Positions 25,233 to 35,070 of a stretch of DNA of 64,000 nt are shown piece after piece. The notes beneath the pieces were generated by a model. The model was not told the origin of the DNA. It was given only the letters and a program-made list of their open reading frames with translations, and did not search any database. A program made the translations under genes and the position numbers. The stretch lies in NCBI GenBank assembly GCA_964275345.1, contig CAXYBK010000003.1, forward strand, positions 248,001-312,000, given 5' to 3'. The stretch is from MED-G78 sp964275345. Its GTDB lineage: Bacteria > Pseudomonadota > Gammaproteobacteria > Magnimaribacterales > D2472. Position 1 is the stretch's first letter. Every line of letters begins with the position of its first letter.

Positions 25233-27149
25233 ATGCCAAAAAAAGAAAATAAAGCAAAGTATGATTCGTCAAATATTCAGGTTTTAAAGGGCTTAGAGGC
25301 GGTAAAGAAAAGACCTGGTATGTACATTGGCGATACTGATGATGGCTCAGGCCTCCATCATATGGTTTTTGAAGTTTTAGATAATTGTATTGATGAGGCT
25401 ATGGCAGGCCATTGTTCAGACATTAATGTAATAATTAACAAAGATGGATCCGTGACTGTTAAAGATGATGGCCGAGGAATACCAGTCGATGTTCATAAAA
25501 ATGAAGGCATTTCAGCTGCAGAATTAATTCTTACGACACTTCATTCAGGTGGAAAGTTTGATGACAATAGTTACAAAGTATCTGGCGGCCTCCATGGTGT
25601 TGGAGTTTCTGTTGTTAACGCTCTATCTAAGGATCTAACTTTAAGGGTCTGGAGAGATGGAGGAGAATTTATTCAAAAATATAAAGAAGGCAAAGCAGTA
25701 GCTAAACTCAAAAAAGTTAAAGCCTCGAAATTAAATGGAACCGAAATAACTTTTACGCCTTCAGATAAGATCTTCACCACAGTTACTTTTGAAGTTGACA
25801 GAATCTATAAAAGAATTCAAGAGCTATCATTTTTAAATGCTGGAGTCTCAATTAATGTTGTAGATGAAAGAACAGGAAAATCTAAGAAATTTAAAAATAG
25901 TGGCGGACTTTCTAGCTATGTAACTTATTTAAAAGGCAAAAAACAAAATGTTTCTGAAGTGTTTGAATGCTCATCTACGCACAATGATGTGGGTGTAGAG
26001 ATTGCTCTTCAGTGGACAGATTCTTATTCAGAAAATGTGCTTTGTTATACCAATAACATTCCTCAAAAGGATGGAGGTACTCACCTCGCTGGATTTAGAG
26101 GTAGTCTTACCAGGGTGCTTAAGGCATTTATAAAAAAAGAGAATAATAAGAAAATACCAACAGATCTTCTCGGAGAGGACGTCAGAGAAGGTCTTATAGC
26201 TATTGTTTCAGTAAAAGTGCCTGATCCAAAGTTCTCATCACAAACAAAAGAAAAGCTAGTCTCCTCTGAGGTTGAAAGCGTTGTAAGTACCGTTTTTAGT
26301 AAGTACTTTAACGAATATCTTCTGGAAAACCCGAAAGAAGGCATGAGTATTTTTTCAAAGGTTGCTGAGGCAGCCCTAGCAAGAGAAGCTGCTAGAAAAG
26401 CAAGAGAAATGACAAGAAGAAAAGGCGTCCTTGAAATTGCTGGCTTGCCAGGAAAACTTGCAGATTGTCAGGAGAAAGATCCTGCTTTATCAGAAATATA
26501 TATTGTTGAGGGAGATTCAGCTGGAGGCTCTGCAAAACAGGGCAGAAATAGAAAAAATCAAGCCATCCTTCCGCTAAAAGGAAAGATTATTAATGTAGAG
26601 AAAGCTCGAATTGATAAAGTCTTGGGATCTCAGGAAGTTGGGACCTTAATTAAAGCATTAGGTTGTGGGATTGGGGAAGAGTTTGATATTGAAAAACTTA
26701 GATATCACAGAATTATTATTATGACAGATGCTGATGTTGATGGATCCCATATACGAACACTGCTTTTAACGCTATTTTATAGACAATTTTTTGATATTTT
26801 AGATAGAGGCCATGTTTATATAGCTCTGCCACCTTTATATAAAATAACTAAAGGCAAGCAGCACGAGTACGTTTCCGATGAAGATGAAAAAGATGCAGCA
26901 ATTAAGAGGCTTTCTGAGGGCGGAACAAGAGGACTAGAAGTGCAAAGATATAAAGGTCTAGGTGAAATGAACCCAGATCAGTTATGGACAACCACAATGG
27001 AACCTGAAAATAGAAAAATGATGAAAGTTACTATTAATGATGCAACAGAAGCTGATCAACAATTTGAGATACTTATGGGAGATCAAGTTGAACCAAGAAG
27101 AGAGTTTATTGATAATAATGCACTATCAGTTTCTAATTTAGATATTTAA
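25233..27149 (+). CDS. gyrB: DNA gyrase subunit B
   Basis: ATPase subunit of gyrase. GHKL motifs are present (DNCIDEAMAGH, DDGRGIPVD, SGGLHGVGVSVVNALS), with the Toprim motifs EGDSAGGSAKQGR (about residues 423-435) and DADVDGSHI near 497. The C-terminus EPRREFIDNNALSVSNLDI is GyrB-like. The 638-residue length is that of GyrB without the large insert (about 165 residues) found in most gammaproteobacterial GyrB proteins of about 804 residues. ParE has similar length, but the dnaA-dnaN-recF-gyrB context and the tail favour GyrB. Confidence 0.95.
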   Translation: MPKKENKAKYDSSNIQVLKGLEAVKKRPGMYIGDTDDGSGLHHMVFEVLDNCIDEAMAGHCSDINVIINKDGSVTVKDDGRGIPVDVHKNEGISAAELILTTLHSGGKFDDNSYKVSGGLHGVGVSVVNALSKDLTLRVWRDGGEFIQKYKEGKAVAKLKKVKASKLNGTEITFTPSDKIFTTVTFEVDRIYKRIQELSFLNAGVSINVVDERTGKSKKFKNSGGLSSYVTYLKGKKQNVSEVFECSSTHNDVGVEIALQWTDSYSENVLCYTNNIPQKDGGTHLAGFRGSLTRVLKAFIKKENNKKIPTDLLGEDVREGLIAIVSVKVPDPKFSSQTKEKLVSSEVESVVSTVFSKYFNEYLLENPKEGMSIFSKVAEAALAREAARKAREMTRRKGVLEIAGLPGKLADCQEKDPALSEIYIVEGDSAGGSAKQGRNRKNQAILPLKGKIINVEKARIDKVLGSQEVGTLIKALGCGIGEEFDIEKLRYHRIIIMTDADVDGSHIRTLLLTLFYRQFFDILDRGHVYIALPPLYKITKGKQHEYVSDEDEKDAAIKRLSEGGTRGLEVQRYKGLGEMNPDQLWTTTMEPENRKMMKVTINDATEADQQFEILMGDQVEPRREFIDNNALSVSNLDI

Positions 27150-27847
27150 ATCTTTTTATATTCTTTTTCCATCCAGTCCTTAACTTCATTAGTTAAAGTC
27201 TTTGGGTCACTCCCGGTAAATAGAGGCCCAATACTTATATTTATAATCCCTGGTTTTTTAACAAACTTCTTATTTTCCCAAAATTTACCAGAATTATGAC
27301 AGATTGGAAGAATAGGAATATTGTTTGTAACAGACAATAAGCCACAACTATTACTAAATTCTGCAATTCCATCTTCTGGTTTTATGCGAGTACCTTCGGG
27401 GAATATTAATACTGAAAAGCCATTGTTAAGCCTTGAATTAGCTATGTTGATAACCTTTCTTAGGCTTTGAAATTTATTTTTTCTATTAATTGGTATAGGG
27501 CTCATAAAGGCTAAAGCCCAACCAAAAAAAGGTATTAGTAATAATTCTTGTTTAATAATACTGGAAATAGGGTGAATCAGCGTTTGAAGATATAAGGATT
27601 CCCACTGACCTTGGTGGTTCGAAATAACAATTACTGGAGACTTTGGTATATTCGACAAGCCTTTGACCTTCCAGTCCAAGCCGCACAAGAGCCTTAAAAG
27701 CTTAAGAATAAAGATTATCCAAAAGGAAGCTAATTTAGATAAAGTTTTGGCAGAAACAAAAGGATAAGAGATCAAAATAGCAGCACTAATAAAAGGCAAA
27801 CTAGTGTAGAGGATGATATTAAAGAGCAAACTCCCCAAAAAGCTCAT
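27146..27847 (-). CDS. plsC: 1-acyl-sn-glycerol-3-phosphate acyltransferase
   Basis: Converts lysophosphatidate to phosphatidate in phospholipid synthesis. The 233-residue protein has an N-terminal membrane segment, the catalytic NHQGQWES (about residues 77-84, an HX4E variant of HX4D common in proteobacterial PlsC) and the substrate motif FPEGTR near residue 150. It converges on gyrB with a four-base overlap. The same order, gyrB then a PlsC gene, occurs in Pseudomonas. Confidence 0.9.
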   Translation of the reverse strand: MSFLGSLLFNIILYTSLPFISAAILISYPFVSAKTLSKLASFWIIFILKLLRLLCGLDWKVKGLSNIPKSPVIVISNHQGQWESLYLQTLIHPISSIIKQELLLIPFFGWALAFMSPIPINRKNKFQSLRKVINIANSRLNNGFSVLIFPEGTRIKPEDGIAEFSNSCGLLSVTNNIPILPICHNSGKFWENKKFVKKPGIINISIGPLFTGSDPKTLTNEVKDWMEKEYKKI

Positions 27848-27882
27848 TTAAAAGACCTTATAGTATATTCCCACTTATTTTA

Positions 27883-29256
27883 TTAAACATTTGTCCCTTT
27901 TAGAAGCATTTCTTGAAGTTGGTTTTTTATCTCGTCTACAGATACTCGTTTTTGCTCCATTGTATCCCTATCTCTAACTGTAACACTCCCATCTTCAAGC
28001 GACTCGAAGTCAACCGTTATACACAACGGAGTTCCAACCTCATCATGCCGTCTGTAACTTTTCCCTATATTTCCTGAATTTTCTATCAAAATTCTTCCCA
28101 GTCGAAGATTTTGAAGCTCTGATTTGATTTTTGTGGCCAATTCAACCAGACCTTCATGATTTCTTTTTAAAGGTATTACAGCGGCTTTAATAGGAGATAA
28201 ATGAGGTTTTAGGCTTAAAACTGTGCGTTCTTTACCGCCCTCAAGTGTTTCCACGCTATATGCTTCATTTAAAACAGCTAAAACGCCCCTATCTACACCA
28301 GCTGAGGGTTCAATAACATATGGAACACTCCATTTATTTGTTTCAATATCTTGAACAGCTAGCTTTGCATTAGAGGCTTTATTTTCATTTACTTTTGCAC
28401 TTATACCAAGTTCAGATTGATTTTTACTGTGAGACCCTAAATCAAAATCAGTTCTATTTGCTATACCTTCAAGCTCTTCAAGGCCGTGTGGAAATTTATA
28501 CATAATATCTACTGTAGCTTTTGAATAGTGAGCCAGCTCATCTGCAGGAACGTGGTATAACTCCAAGACGTCACTACCCACGCCTTGCTCCTCCCACCAA
28601 CTAAGCCTAGATTCGACCCATAATTTATGCCACTCTTCATCAGTTCCAGCGGCACAAAAGAACTCTAACTCCATTTGCTCAAACTCTCTTACTCTAAATA
28701 TAAAGTTTCTTGGAGTTATTTCATTACGAAATGCTTTACCAATTTGGGCAATACCAAAGGGTAATTTTCTTGATGTGGAGTCAACGACATTTTTAAAATT
28801 AGTAAAAATATTTTGAGCAGTTTCAGGCCTTAAGTACGCAAATGACTTACCATCGTCAATGGGGCCAACACTAGTTTTAAACATTAAATTAAAAGGTCTT
28901 GGCTCGGTTAGATCCTTTGATCCGCAAGAAGGGCAAGTTGAATCTTTTAGTTGATCAGCGCGCCATCTACTTTGACAAGATTTACAGTCAACCATTGGGT
29001 CAGTAAAAGTGTCTTCATGCCCTGAATGCTTTAAAACATTTGGAGCAGTTAGAATCGAAGCATCTAATCCTTCCACATCATCACGGTCATATACCATTGA
29101 AGTCCACCAAGCATGTTTAAGGTTATTTTTTAATTCAACACCTAGTGGTCCGTAATCATATAGACCCTGCATGCCGCCATAGATTTCATTAGACTGAAAA
29201 ATAAAGCCTCTTCTTTTACAAAGAGCGACAAGCTCTTCCATTGTTTTAGCTGCCAA
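27883..29256 (-). CDS. glyQS: Glycyl-tRNA synthetase, single-chain dimeric type
   Basis: A class II aminoacyl-tRNA synthetase of 457 residues of the alpha2 type found in Archaea, eukaryotes and some bacteria. It shows KRRGFIFQSNEIYGG at the start, DPMVDCK with a four-Cys zinc element (CKSCQSRWRA and CPSCGSK, about residues 90-115), motif 2 FRNEITPRNFIFRVREFEQMELE (given in pieces: FRNEITPRNF, REFEQMELEFF) and motif 3 PSAGVDRG. Most Gammaproteobacteria have the alpha2beta2 enzyme (glyQ plus glyS), and Pseudomonas has that pair at this very position, so a replacement at the locus is likely. Confidence 0.96.
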   Translation of the reverse strand: MAAKTMEELVALCKRRGFIFQSNEIYGGMQGLYDYGPLGVELKNNLKHAWWTSMVYDRDDVEGLDASILTAPNVLKHSGHEDTFTDPMVDCKSCQSRWRADQLKDSTCPSCGSKDLTEPRPFNLMFKTSVGPIDDGKSFAYLRPETAQNIFTNFKNVVDSTSRKLPFGIAQIGKAFRNEITPRNFIFRVREFEQMELEFFCAAGTDEEWHKLWVESRLSWWEEQGVGSDVLELYHVPADELAHYSKATVDIMYKFPHGLEELEGIANRTDFDLGSHSKNQSELGISAKVNENKASNAKLAVQDIETNKWSVPYVIEPSAGVDRGVLAVLNEAYSVETLEGGKERTVLSLKPHLSPIKAAVIPLKRNHEGLVELATKIKSELQNLRLGRILIENSGNIGKSYRRHDEVGTPLCITVDFESLEDGSVTVRDRDTMEQKRVSVDEIKNQLQEMLLKGTNV

Positions 29257-29363
29257 CGTACTTCCTTATATTGTGTTTGAAAAGATCAAGAACATAGAAC
29301 CCAGTATATTACTGTAAAATAACAATTATATATTTAATAACAGTTTTTTTTAATTAAAGATAC

Positions 29364-30203
29364 ATGAAAGCAGCGCTATTCTTTTTTTCATTTTTGCCAT
29401 TAAAGCCTGCAAAGGCCTCCATAAGGGCCATAATGAGCATAATTCCCCTTGGCATTTTTAGATCATATAAAACTACATATACAAACATATGCATAAGTTT
29501 TAACAACTTATCATTAGAAGAAAAAGAAACCTTAGCAAAGAAAAGTTTTATAGAATCAGTATGTGGCTTATATGAGACCATATATTCTTTATCTAGATCT
29601 AACAAACAAATCTCAAAAAATATTATTAGGGTAGATAATAGATATTTAATGTCCGAAGCATTAAAAGAGAAAAATGGCCTGTTAATCTCAGGAATTCATA
29701 ATAGAAGTGTAGACATATTGCTTCAATGGATTAACACACAGACCCCAACGGTTGGTGTATATAAACCTTTGAAAAATATCTTCATGGACTCTTATGTTAA
29801 AAAACAAAGGGAACGAGAAGGCAATAAGATATATACAACTAGCTACAAAGGGGTTAAAGAACTACTAAAAGGATTAATTAAGAAAAAGGTCATTATAATG
29901 GCCTCTGATCAGGTTCCTCAAGATGGAATGGGAGAGTATGCAAAATTTTTTAATAGAGATGCATATACAACAACGTTGATACCTTCTCTTGCAAATAAAA
30001 CATCAACGCCATTAATTTATATCGGGCTTTTTAGCGCACCTCAGGATTGCTTAAAAATAATTATTAAAGAGTCCCCAAAAGAAATATCCACTCAATCTAT
30101 GAATTCAACTATGGAGGAAATGATCTCAATCTGTCCAGAAGATTACTCTTGGGAATACAAGAGATTTAAAAGACCGCCTGAAGGAATAGATAGTCCTTAT
30201 TAG
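29364..30203 (+). CDS. Lipid A biosynthesis acyltransferase, LpxL/LpxM-like
   Basis: A 279-residue membrane-anchored acyltransferase that would add a secondary acyl chain to Kdo-lipid IVA. The catalytic HX4D is HNRSVD (about residues 112-117), followed by MASDQVPQDGMG near residue 190, matching the DQ motif of the family. Which acyl chain and position it uses cannot be told. It diverges from the glycyl-tRNA synthetase over a 107-bp AT-rich gap that must hold both promoters. The family member at the same place in Pseudomonas is annotated as a lauroyl acyltransferase. Confidence 0.88.
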   Translation: MKAALFFFSFLPLKPAKASIRAIMSIIPLGIFRSYKTTYTNICISFNNLSLEEKETLAKKSFIESVCGLYETIYSLSRSNKQISKNIIRVDNRYLMSEALKEKNGLLISGIHNRSVDILLQWINTQTPTVGVYKPLKNIFMDSYVKKQREREGNKIYTTSYKGVKELLKGLIKKKVIIMASDQVPQDGMGEYAKFFNRDAYTTTLIPSLANKTSTPLIYIGLFSAPQDCLKIIIKESPKEISTQSMNSTMEEMISICPEDYSWEYKRFKRPPEGIDSPY

Positions 30204-30205
30204 TT

Positions 30206-31639
30206 TTAACGTCTCCAGAACATAGGCATAAATAAAACAAGCACTGTAAAAATTTCAAGCCTTCCCAGTATCATCCCAAATGCTAAAATGCCTTTACCTG
30301 CACTGGTAACAGAAGAATAATTTGCAGAAACCTCACCAAGCCCTGGACCCAGATTATTTAAGCAAGCGCCAATTGCAGAAAAAGCTGAAGTAAAATCTAG
30401 ACCGGTGGCAAGAAGAGCAAATAAAAGCAACATAAATGAAATAACATAAATAGAAAAGAAGCCCCAAACTGATTCAGCAACAGAACCATCAACAACTTTA
30501 GAACCAATCTTTACAGATACCACTGCGCGAGGATGAATAATTTTAATTAATTGTTTGTGCGCATGATTTAGCATAATCAAAATTCTCCATGACTTTATCC
30601 CTCCTCCAACTGAACCAGAACAGCCGCCTATAAAGGCACCAATTAATAATAGAAACCCAATAACTGATGGCCATAAAGAATAATCAGTTGTGGTAAAACC
30701 AGTTGTAGAGACTATAGAAACTGCTTGAAATAATACGCTGCGTTGAGATTCAGAACTGCCTGGATTAAAAAATAAAATTAAAGAACTAGCAGCGAATACT
30801 AGTAAAATTATGCTAATAAAAAACCTGAATTCAGGATCATAAAAATATCTAAGAGCCCTACCTCTAAAGATGGCTCCGTAGTGCAGTGCAAAACTAGATG
30901 CAGAGATAATCATAAAGATTATACAAACAAGCTCTATACCAAAACTATTAAAAAATCCGATGCTATCGTCGTGAGTCGAAAATCCGCCAATTGAAACAGT
31001 GCTTAAGCTATGGGCTATTGCATCAAAACCATTCATGCCAGCAATCCAGTACATAAGAGCACAAAGCACAGTTAGACCAAAATAAATTGTCCATAACGCT
31101 TTTGCAGTTTCAGTAATTCGAGGTGTAAGCTTTTGGTCACTCATTGCTCCAGGAATTTCAGTTTTATAAATTTGGCCGCCACCGATCCCAAGAATAGGCA
31201 TGACAGCTATAGCAAGGACAATTAACCCCATTCCACCCATCCATTGAAGAAGCTGTCTATACATCAAGAGAGACTTATCCAAGCCATCTATATTTGTTAT
31301 AACCGTTGCACCTGTAGTGGTTATACCTGACATAGACTCAAAAAAAGAATCTACAACACTCATCCCACTTAAGTAAAAAGGTAGAGATCCTGCTATGGCG
31401 AGCACGAGCCAAAAAAGAGTAATTATAATAAACCCATCATTTGAGCTCAGCTCTTGTTTGTGATTCTTTGAAGTAAACCAGAATACAAATCCAACCGAAA
31501 GAACCAAAAGAAAAGTAATTAAAAAAGTATTCAGACTAGAGTCACTATATAAAAGTGAAATACTTATTGGAACAATAAATGACAAACTGAACAGCATCAG
31601 CAGAATGCCAAATAGATTAGAAATAGCTTTAAGGTTCAT
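30206..31639 (-). CDS. trkH: Trk potassium uptake channel subunit TrkH
   Basis: K+ translocating membrane subunit of 477 residues (483 in E. coli). The four MPM repeats have selectivity-filter segments such as SGITTTGATV (about residue 107), STVSIGGFSTH, STTGFTTTDY and ACLNNLGPGLG. It overlaps trkA by one base (TAATG), so both subunits are made from one message. Confidence 0.96.
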   Translation of the reverse strand: MNLKAISNLFGILLMLFSLSFIVPISISLLYSDSSLNTFLITFLLVLSVGFVFWFTSKNHKQELSSNDGFIIITLFWLVLAIAGSLPFYLSGMSVVDSFFESMSGITTTGATVITNIDGLDKSLLMYRQLLQWMGGMGLIVLAIAVMPILGIGGGQIYKTEIPGAMSDQKLTPRITETAKALWTIYFGLTVLCALMYWIAGMNGFDAIAHSLSTVSIGGFSTHDDSIGFFNSFGIELVCIIFMIISASSFALHYGAIFRGRALRYFYDPEFRFFISIILLVFAASSLILFFNPGSSESQRSVLFQAVSIVSTTGFTTTDYSLWPSVIGFLLLIGAFIGGCSGSVGGGIKSWRILIMLNHAHKQLIKIIHPRAVVSVKIGSKVVDGSVAESVWGFFSIYVISFMLLLFALLATGLDFTSAFSAIGACLNNLGPGLGEVSANYSSVTSAGKGILAFGMILGRLEIFTVLVLFMPMFWRR

Positions 31640-32994
31640 TAGATTTTAGTAAATAACTTTTCTACTTCTTTGACCTTCTCTTTATTAGAAAGGAAGATAA
31701 TAAGATGATCTTCTATGCAAAGCTCTATTTCAGAAGATGGCATTACCACAACGCCTTTCCTCACAATTGCACCTATTGAAGCCTCTTCAGGTAGAGGTAA
31801 TTCTTTTATAGATTTACCAAAATAATCACTTGTATATTCATTTGCATGAACAATTCCTTCGAGAGCCTCCGCTCCTGAATGCATTTTTAAAATTACGTCT
31901 TGAGCAACATCACTTTCTCGCAAATGTTGAAGAACCGAAGAAACCGTTAATCTATGAGGAGCAATACAGCTATCAACAAAGCCAGGTAATATATTTACAT
32001 AAGAGGGATTATTTAAAATTACCATCGTTTTTGTAGCCCCAAGCTTTTTAGCCAAAAGCGAAGCCATTATGTTTGCCTCGTCATCATTTGTTAGAGCACA
32101 AAAAACGTCAACTTGAGCAATATTCTCACTTTTAAGAAGTTCTTGATCTGCGCCTTTTCCTCTTAAAACTATTGTCTTGTTTAAGCCCCTTGATATTTCC
32201 TCACATCTTTCTTCACTAGACTCAACAATTTTTACTTTATAAGAATCTTCAAGCTGTTGCGCTAAATTAAAACCAATTTTGCCACCACCAATTATCATAA
32301 CCCTAGAGTAGGGGTCTTGTTCTAGCCTCATTTCGTTTACAACAGCATCAACATTCTCATTTGCAGTGACAAAATAAACTTCATCACCTTCTTTTACTAT
32401 TGTGTCTCCATTTGGAATAAAAGGTTTCCCCTTTCTGTAAATAGAAGGAATATAGCTTTCTATGCCGGGCATATCATCTTCAATAGTTCTAAGTGCCTTA
32501 TCTACTAATTTTCCAGATTTTTTTACCTTTACTGAAACTAATTTAACTTTACCATCTGCAAATTCCTCAATCTGCTCTGCACCAGGATGATCTATTAGAT
32601 CCTTTAAATGAGAAGTGACCTCATTTTCTGGACTTATAGGAATATCAATTACATTCTCACCAAATGAATCAAGGCAACTTAGATAGGTATTGTCTTTAAA
32701 TCTACATATAGTTTTTTTAACAGAGAATTGAGCTTTTGCTATCTGACATGCAGCTATGTTTACTTCATCATTATTTGTAACTGCAAGGACAATAGTCTCA
32801 TTATCAGCCCCACATTTTTTAAATGAATTAGGATGAGCAGCATGGCCAACTATTGCGGCAACATCTAACCGATCTTGAAGATAATCAATCTTACTTTTAT
32901 CAAGATCTACAAGAGAAACATCATAGCCATCTTGTGATAAATTTCTTGCTAAACTCTCTCCAACTTTACCTGCACCTAAAATTACTACTTTCAT
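31639..32994 (-). CDS. trkA: Trk potassium uptake system NAD-binding subunit TrkA
   Basis: Cytosolic gating subunit of 451 residues (458 in E. coli), made of two RCK/TrkA-N plus TrkA-C units. The first nucleotide motif is LGAGKVGESLARNL (about residues 5-18), and the second is IIGGGKIGFNLAQQL near residue 232. It follows fmt after 55 bases; the rsmB gene that usually lies between fmt and trkA is absent. Confidence 0.96.
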   Translation of the reverse strand: MKVVILGAGKVGESLARNLSQDGYDVSLVDLDKSKIDYLQDRLDVAAIVGHAAHPNSFKKCGADNETIVLAVTNNDEVNIAACQIAKAQFSVKKTICRFKDNTYLSCLDSFGENVIDIPISPENEVTSHLKDLIDHPGAEQIEEFADGKVKLVSVKVKKSGKLVDKALRTIEDDMPGIESYIPSIYRKGKPFIPNGDTIVKEGDEVYFVTANENVDAVVNEMRLEQDPYSRVMIIGGGKIGFNLAQQLEDSYKVKIVESSEERCEEISRGLNKTIVLRGKGADQELLKSENIAQVDVFCALTNDDEANIMASLLAKKLGATKTMVILNNPSYVNILPGFVDSCIAPHRLTVSSVLQHLRESDVAQDVILKMHSGAEALEGIVHANEYTSDYFGKSIKELPLPEEASIGAIVRKGVVVMPSSEIELCIEDHLIIFLSNKEKVKEVEKLFTKI

Positions 32995-33049
32995 AACCTC
33001 TTAAATTAAACCTCTTTTAATAGAATTAAAACCCCTAGGAAGCTTTTTA

Positions 33050-33970
33050 CTAAGTTGTAAAAAAATCTAGATAAGAATTAAAAGCATCAGCTGAGCTTAT
33101 GGTTTTCTTATTTGGAAATTGTAAGTGAGTAATCACTATGGCTGAATTTGTTGTTTTAATAACAATACCTTCTCTATTAAACTTAACCAACGATCCAGGA
33201 AGATCTTTATACGAATCACTATCTATATGCATTTCATGTACTTTAATGTTTACATTGTTATGTAAAAAATATGAACCTGGCCAGCCTTTATAGGCATTAA
33301 ATTTCCTTAAAATTACTTCTGAAGATTCTTTAAAATTTATCTTGCCATCAGTTTTTAGGACCTTTGAGCAGTAAGTCGCAAGATCATGTTTTTGAGGAAT
33401 TGAATCAAATTCATTACAAATAATACTGTCTAGAACTTTAGTTATATTTTTTACAGCAAGGTCAGATAGCCTGTCTTCTAATAAAACTTTATTGTCAGTT
33501 TCATTAATTTTTAGTGAAAATATTTTAATAATATTCCCCTCATCCATGGACTGATTCATTTCCATAAAACTAATACCAGTTTCATTGTCACCATTTACCA
33601 AAACAGACTGAATAGGAGACGCTCCTCGGTATTTAGGCAGTAAAGAAAAATGAACATTTATAGGTAATTTATCTGGATGGTTTAATAACCATTCTGGAAT
33701 AATCTTTCCATATGCAGAAACAATTAAAAAATCGACCTTTAACGAAAGGATCTGTTTTTTAAACTCTTCGTTATTTAGATCCAATGGTTTAACTATCTTT
33801 AGGCCCAACTCTTCAGCTGTCCTAGAAACATCACTTAAATCTTGTTTTGAGCCACGTTTGCTCCTTTTATCGGGCTGAGAAATAACTAGCTTGATATCAA
33901 TACCATCAAAATGCATTTTTCTCAGTATTTTTGCAGATGAGGCCGGACTTCCAGCAAATATTACGTTCAT
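33050..33970 (-). CDS. fmt: Methionyl-tRNA formyltransferase
   Basis: Formylates initiator Met-tRNA using 10-formyl-tetrahydrofolate. 306 residues (315 in E. coli). The N-terminal FAGSPASSAKILRKM, the cofactor loop NVHFSLLPKYRGASPIQ (about residues 106-122) with the catalytic Asn-His pair, and a C-terminal OB-fold are visible. It is preceded by def (45-base gap), its functional partner. Confidence 0.96.
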   Translation of the reverse strand: MNVIFAGSPASSAKILRKMHFDGIDIKLVISQPDKRSKRGSKQDLSDVSRTAEELGLKIVKPLDLNNEEFKKQILSLKVDFLIVSAYGKIIPEWLLNHPDKLPINVHFSLLPKYRGASPIQSVLVNGDNETGISFMEMNQSMDEGNIIKIFSLKINETDNKVLLEDRLSDLAVKNITKVLDSIICNEFDSIPQKHDLATYCSKVLKTDGKINFKESSEVILRKFNAYKGWPGSYFLHNNVNIKVHEMHIDSDSYKDLPGSLVKFNREGIVIKTTNSAIVITHLQFPNKKTISSADAFNSYLDFFTT

Positions 33971-34015
33971 TTCTTTAAATTACCCTTAAAATCGTCTAAA
34001 ATCGCTTAAAATCTT

Positions 34016-34507
34016 TTATCTTGTTGCTTTGTCTTTTAGGCGCGCTCTTTTGAGTGGACTTAAATAGTCAACTAATAGCTTTCCTTGTAAATGATCAATT
34101 TCATGTTGAATACAAACCGCTAACAACCCTTCAGGGTTATCTTCACAGTGATTTCCTTCAATATCGAGCCAATTTAGCTTAATCTTGTCAGGGCGCGTCA
34201 CTTCTACACTTGCCCCAGGAATCGAAAGACACCCCTCCTCGCAAGGAACTAGACTTTTGTTGTCTAATACAGTTACTACTGGATTTACAAATATAAGAGG
34301 CTCATTTCTTTCTTCGCTGATATCTATAACAACTAACCTAAGATGAATATCTATTTGTGTAGCGGCTAAACCGATACCGTTTTCAGAATACATCGTCTCT
34401 AACATATTATTTGATAAATTTAAGAGACTTTTGTCGAATTTTGTTACATTCTCTGCTACTGTCCTCAATCTTGGATCTGGGTACTTTAATATTTTTAAAA
34501 TAGACAT
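34016..34507 (-). CDS. def: Peptide deformylase
   Basis: Removes the N-formyl group from nascent proteins. 163 residues. All three metal-site motifs are intact: GIGLAATQ (about residues 44-51), EEGCLS (about 89-94) with the Cys ligand, and HEIDHLQG (about 132-139) with the two His and the catalytic Glu. It diverges from purE with 59 bases between the starts. Confidence 0.97.
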   Translation of the reverse strand: MSILKILKYPDPRLRTVAENVTKFDKSLLNLSNNMLETMYSENGIGLAATQIDIHLRLVVIDISEERNEPLIFVNPVVTVLDNKSLVPCEEGCLSIPGASVEVTRPDKIKLNWLDIEGNHCEDNPEGLLAVCIQHEIDHLQGKLLVDYLSPLKRARLKDKATR

Positions 34508-34566
34508 ATTGGCATATTATAATCTCTTAATTTATAATCTGCATTATTTAAGAGGTTAATGTAAAC

Positions 34567-35067
34567 ATGACAGAAAATAGCATCGATGTAGCAATTTTAA
34601 TGGGATCTGACTCAGATTTGCCCGTAGTAAGTGAAGTTTTTAAGATTTTTGATGAATTTGGGGTTAAATACTCCAAAAGTGTACTTTCTGCTCATAGAAG
34701 TCCTCATCAGGTTATAGAATTGATTAAAACATCAGAATCTAATGGTTGTAAGCTATTTATAGCAGCAGCAGGCATGGCCGCACACTTAGCAGGGGCAGTT
34801 GCAGCCCATAGTCATAAGCCCGTAATAGGTATTCCGATTGAATCCGGCGGCCTTGGTGGTTTAGATGCATTATTATCTACAGCTCAAATGCCCCCTGGAA
34901 TTCCTGTTGCAACTGTTGCTATTGGTAAAGCTGGGGCTAAAAATAGTGCGATCTTAGCGATTCAAATGTTAGCAATATCAAACGAGGATATGGCGAATAA
35001 ATTTAGTACATACAGAGCCAATCTTACCAACGAAGTCTTGGAAAAAAACAAGAAGCTTAACGCATAA
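34567..35067 (+). CDS. purE: N5-carboxyaminoimidazole ribonucleotide mutase
   Basis: Class I PurE of 166 residues, moving the carboxyl group of N5-CAIR to C4 in purine synthesis. MGSDSDLP (about residues 12-19), the SAHRSPH active-site loop (about 42-48) and AAAGMAAHLAGAVAAH (about 70-85) are canonical. Its usual partner purK is not next to it. It heads a plus-strand run purE-tsaC-hemF-aroE-yheV with gaps of at most 11 bases. Confidence 0.97.
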   Translation: MTENSIDVAILMGSDSDLPVVSEVFKIFDEFGVKYSKSVLSAHRSPHQVIELIKTSESNGCKLFIAAAGMAAHLAGAVAAHSHKPVIGIPIESGGLGGLDALLSTAQMPPGIPVATVAIGKAGAKNSAILAIQMLAISNEDMANKFSTYRANLTNEVLEKNKKLNA

Positions 35068-35070
35068 TTT

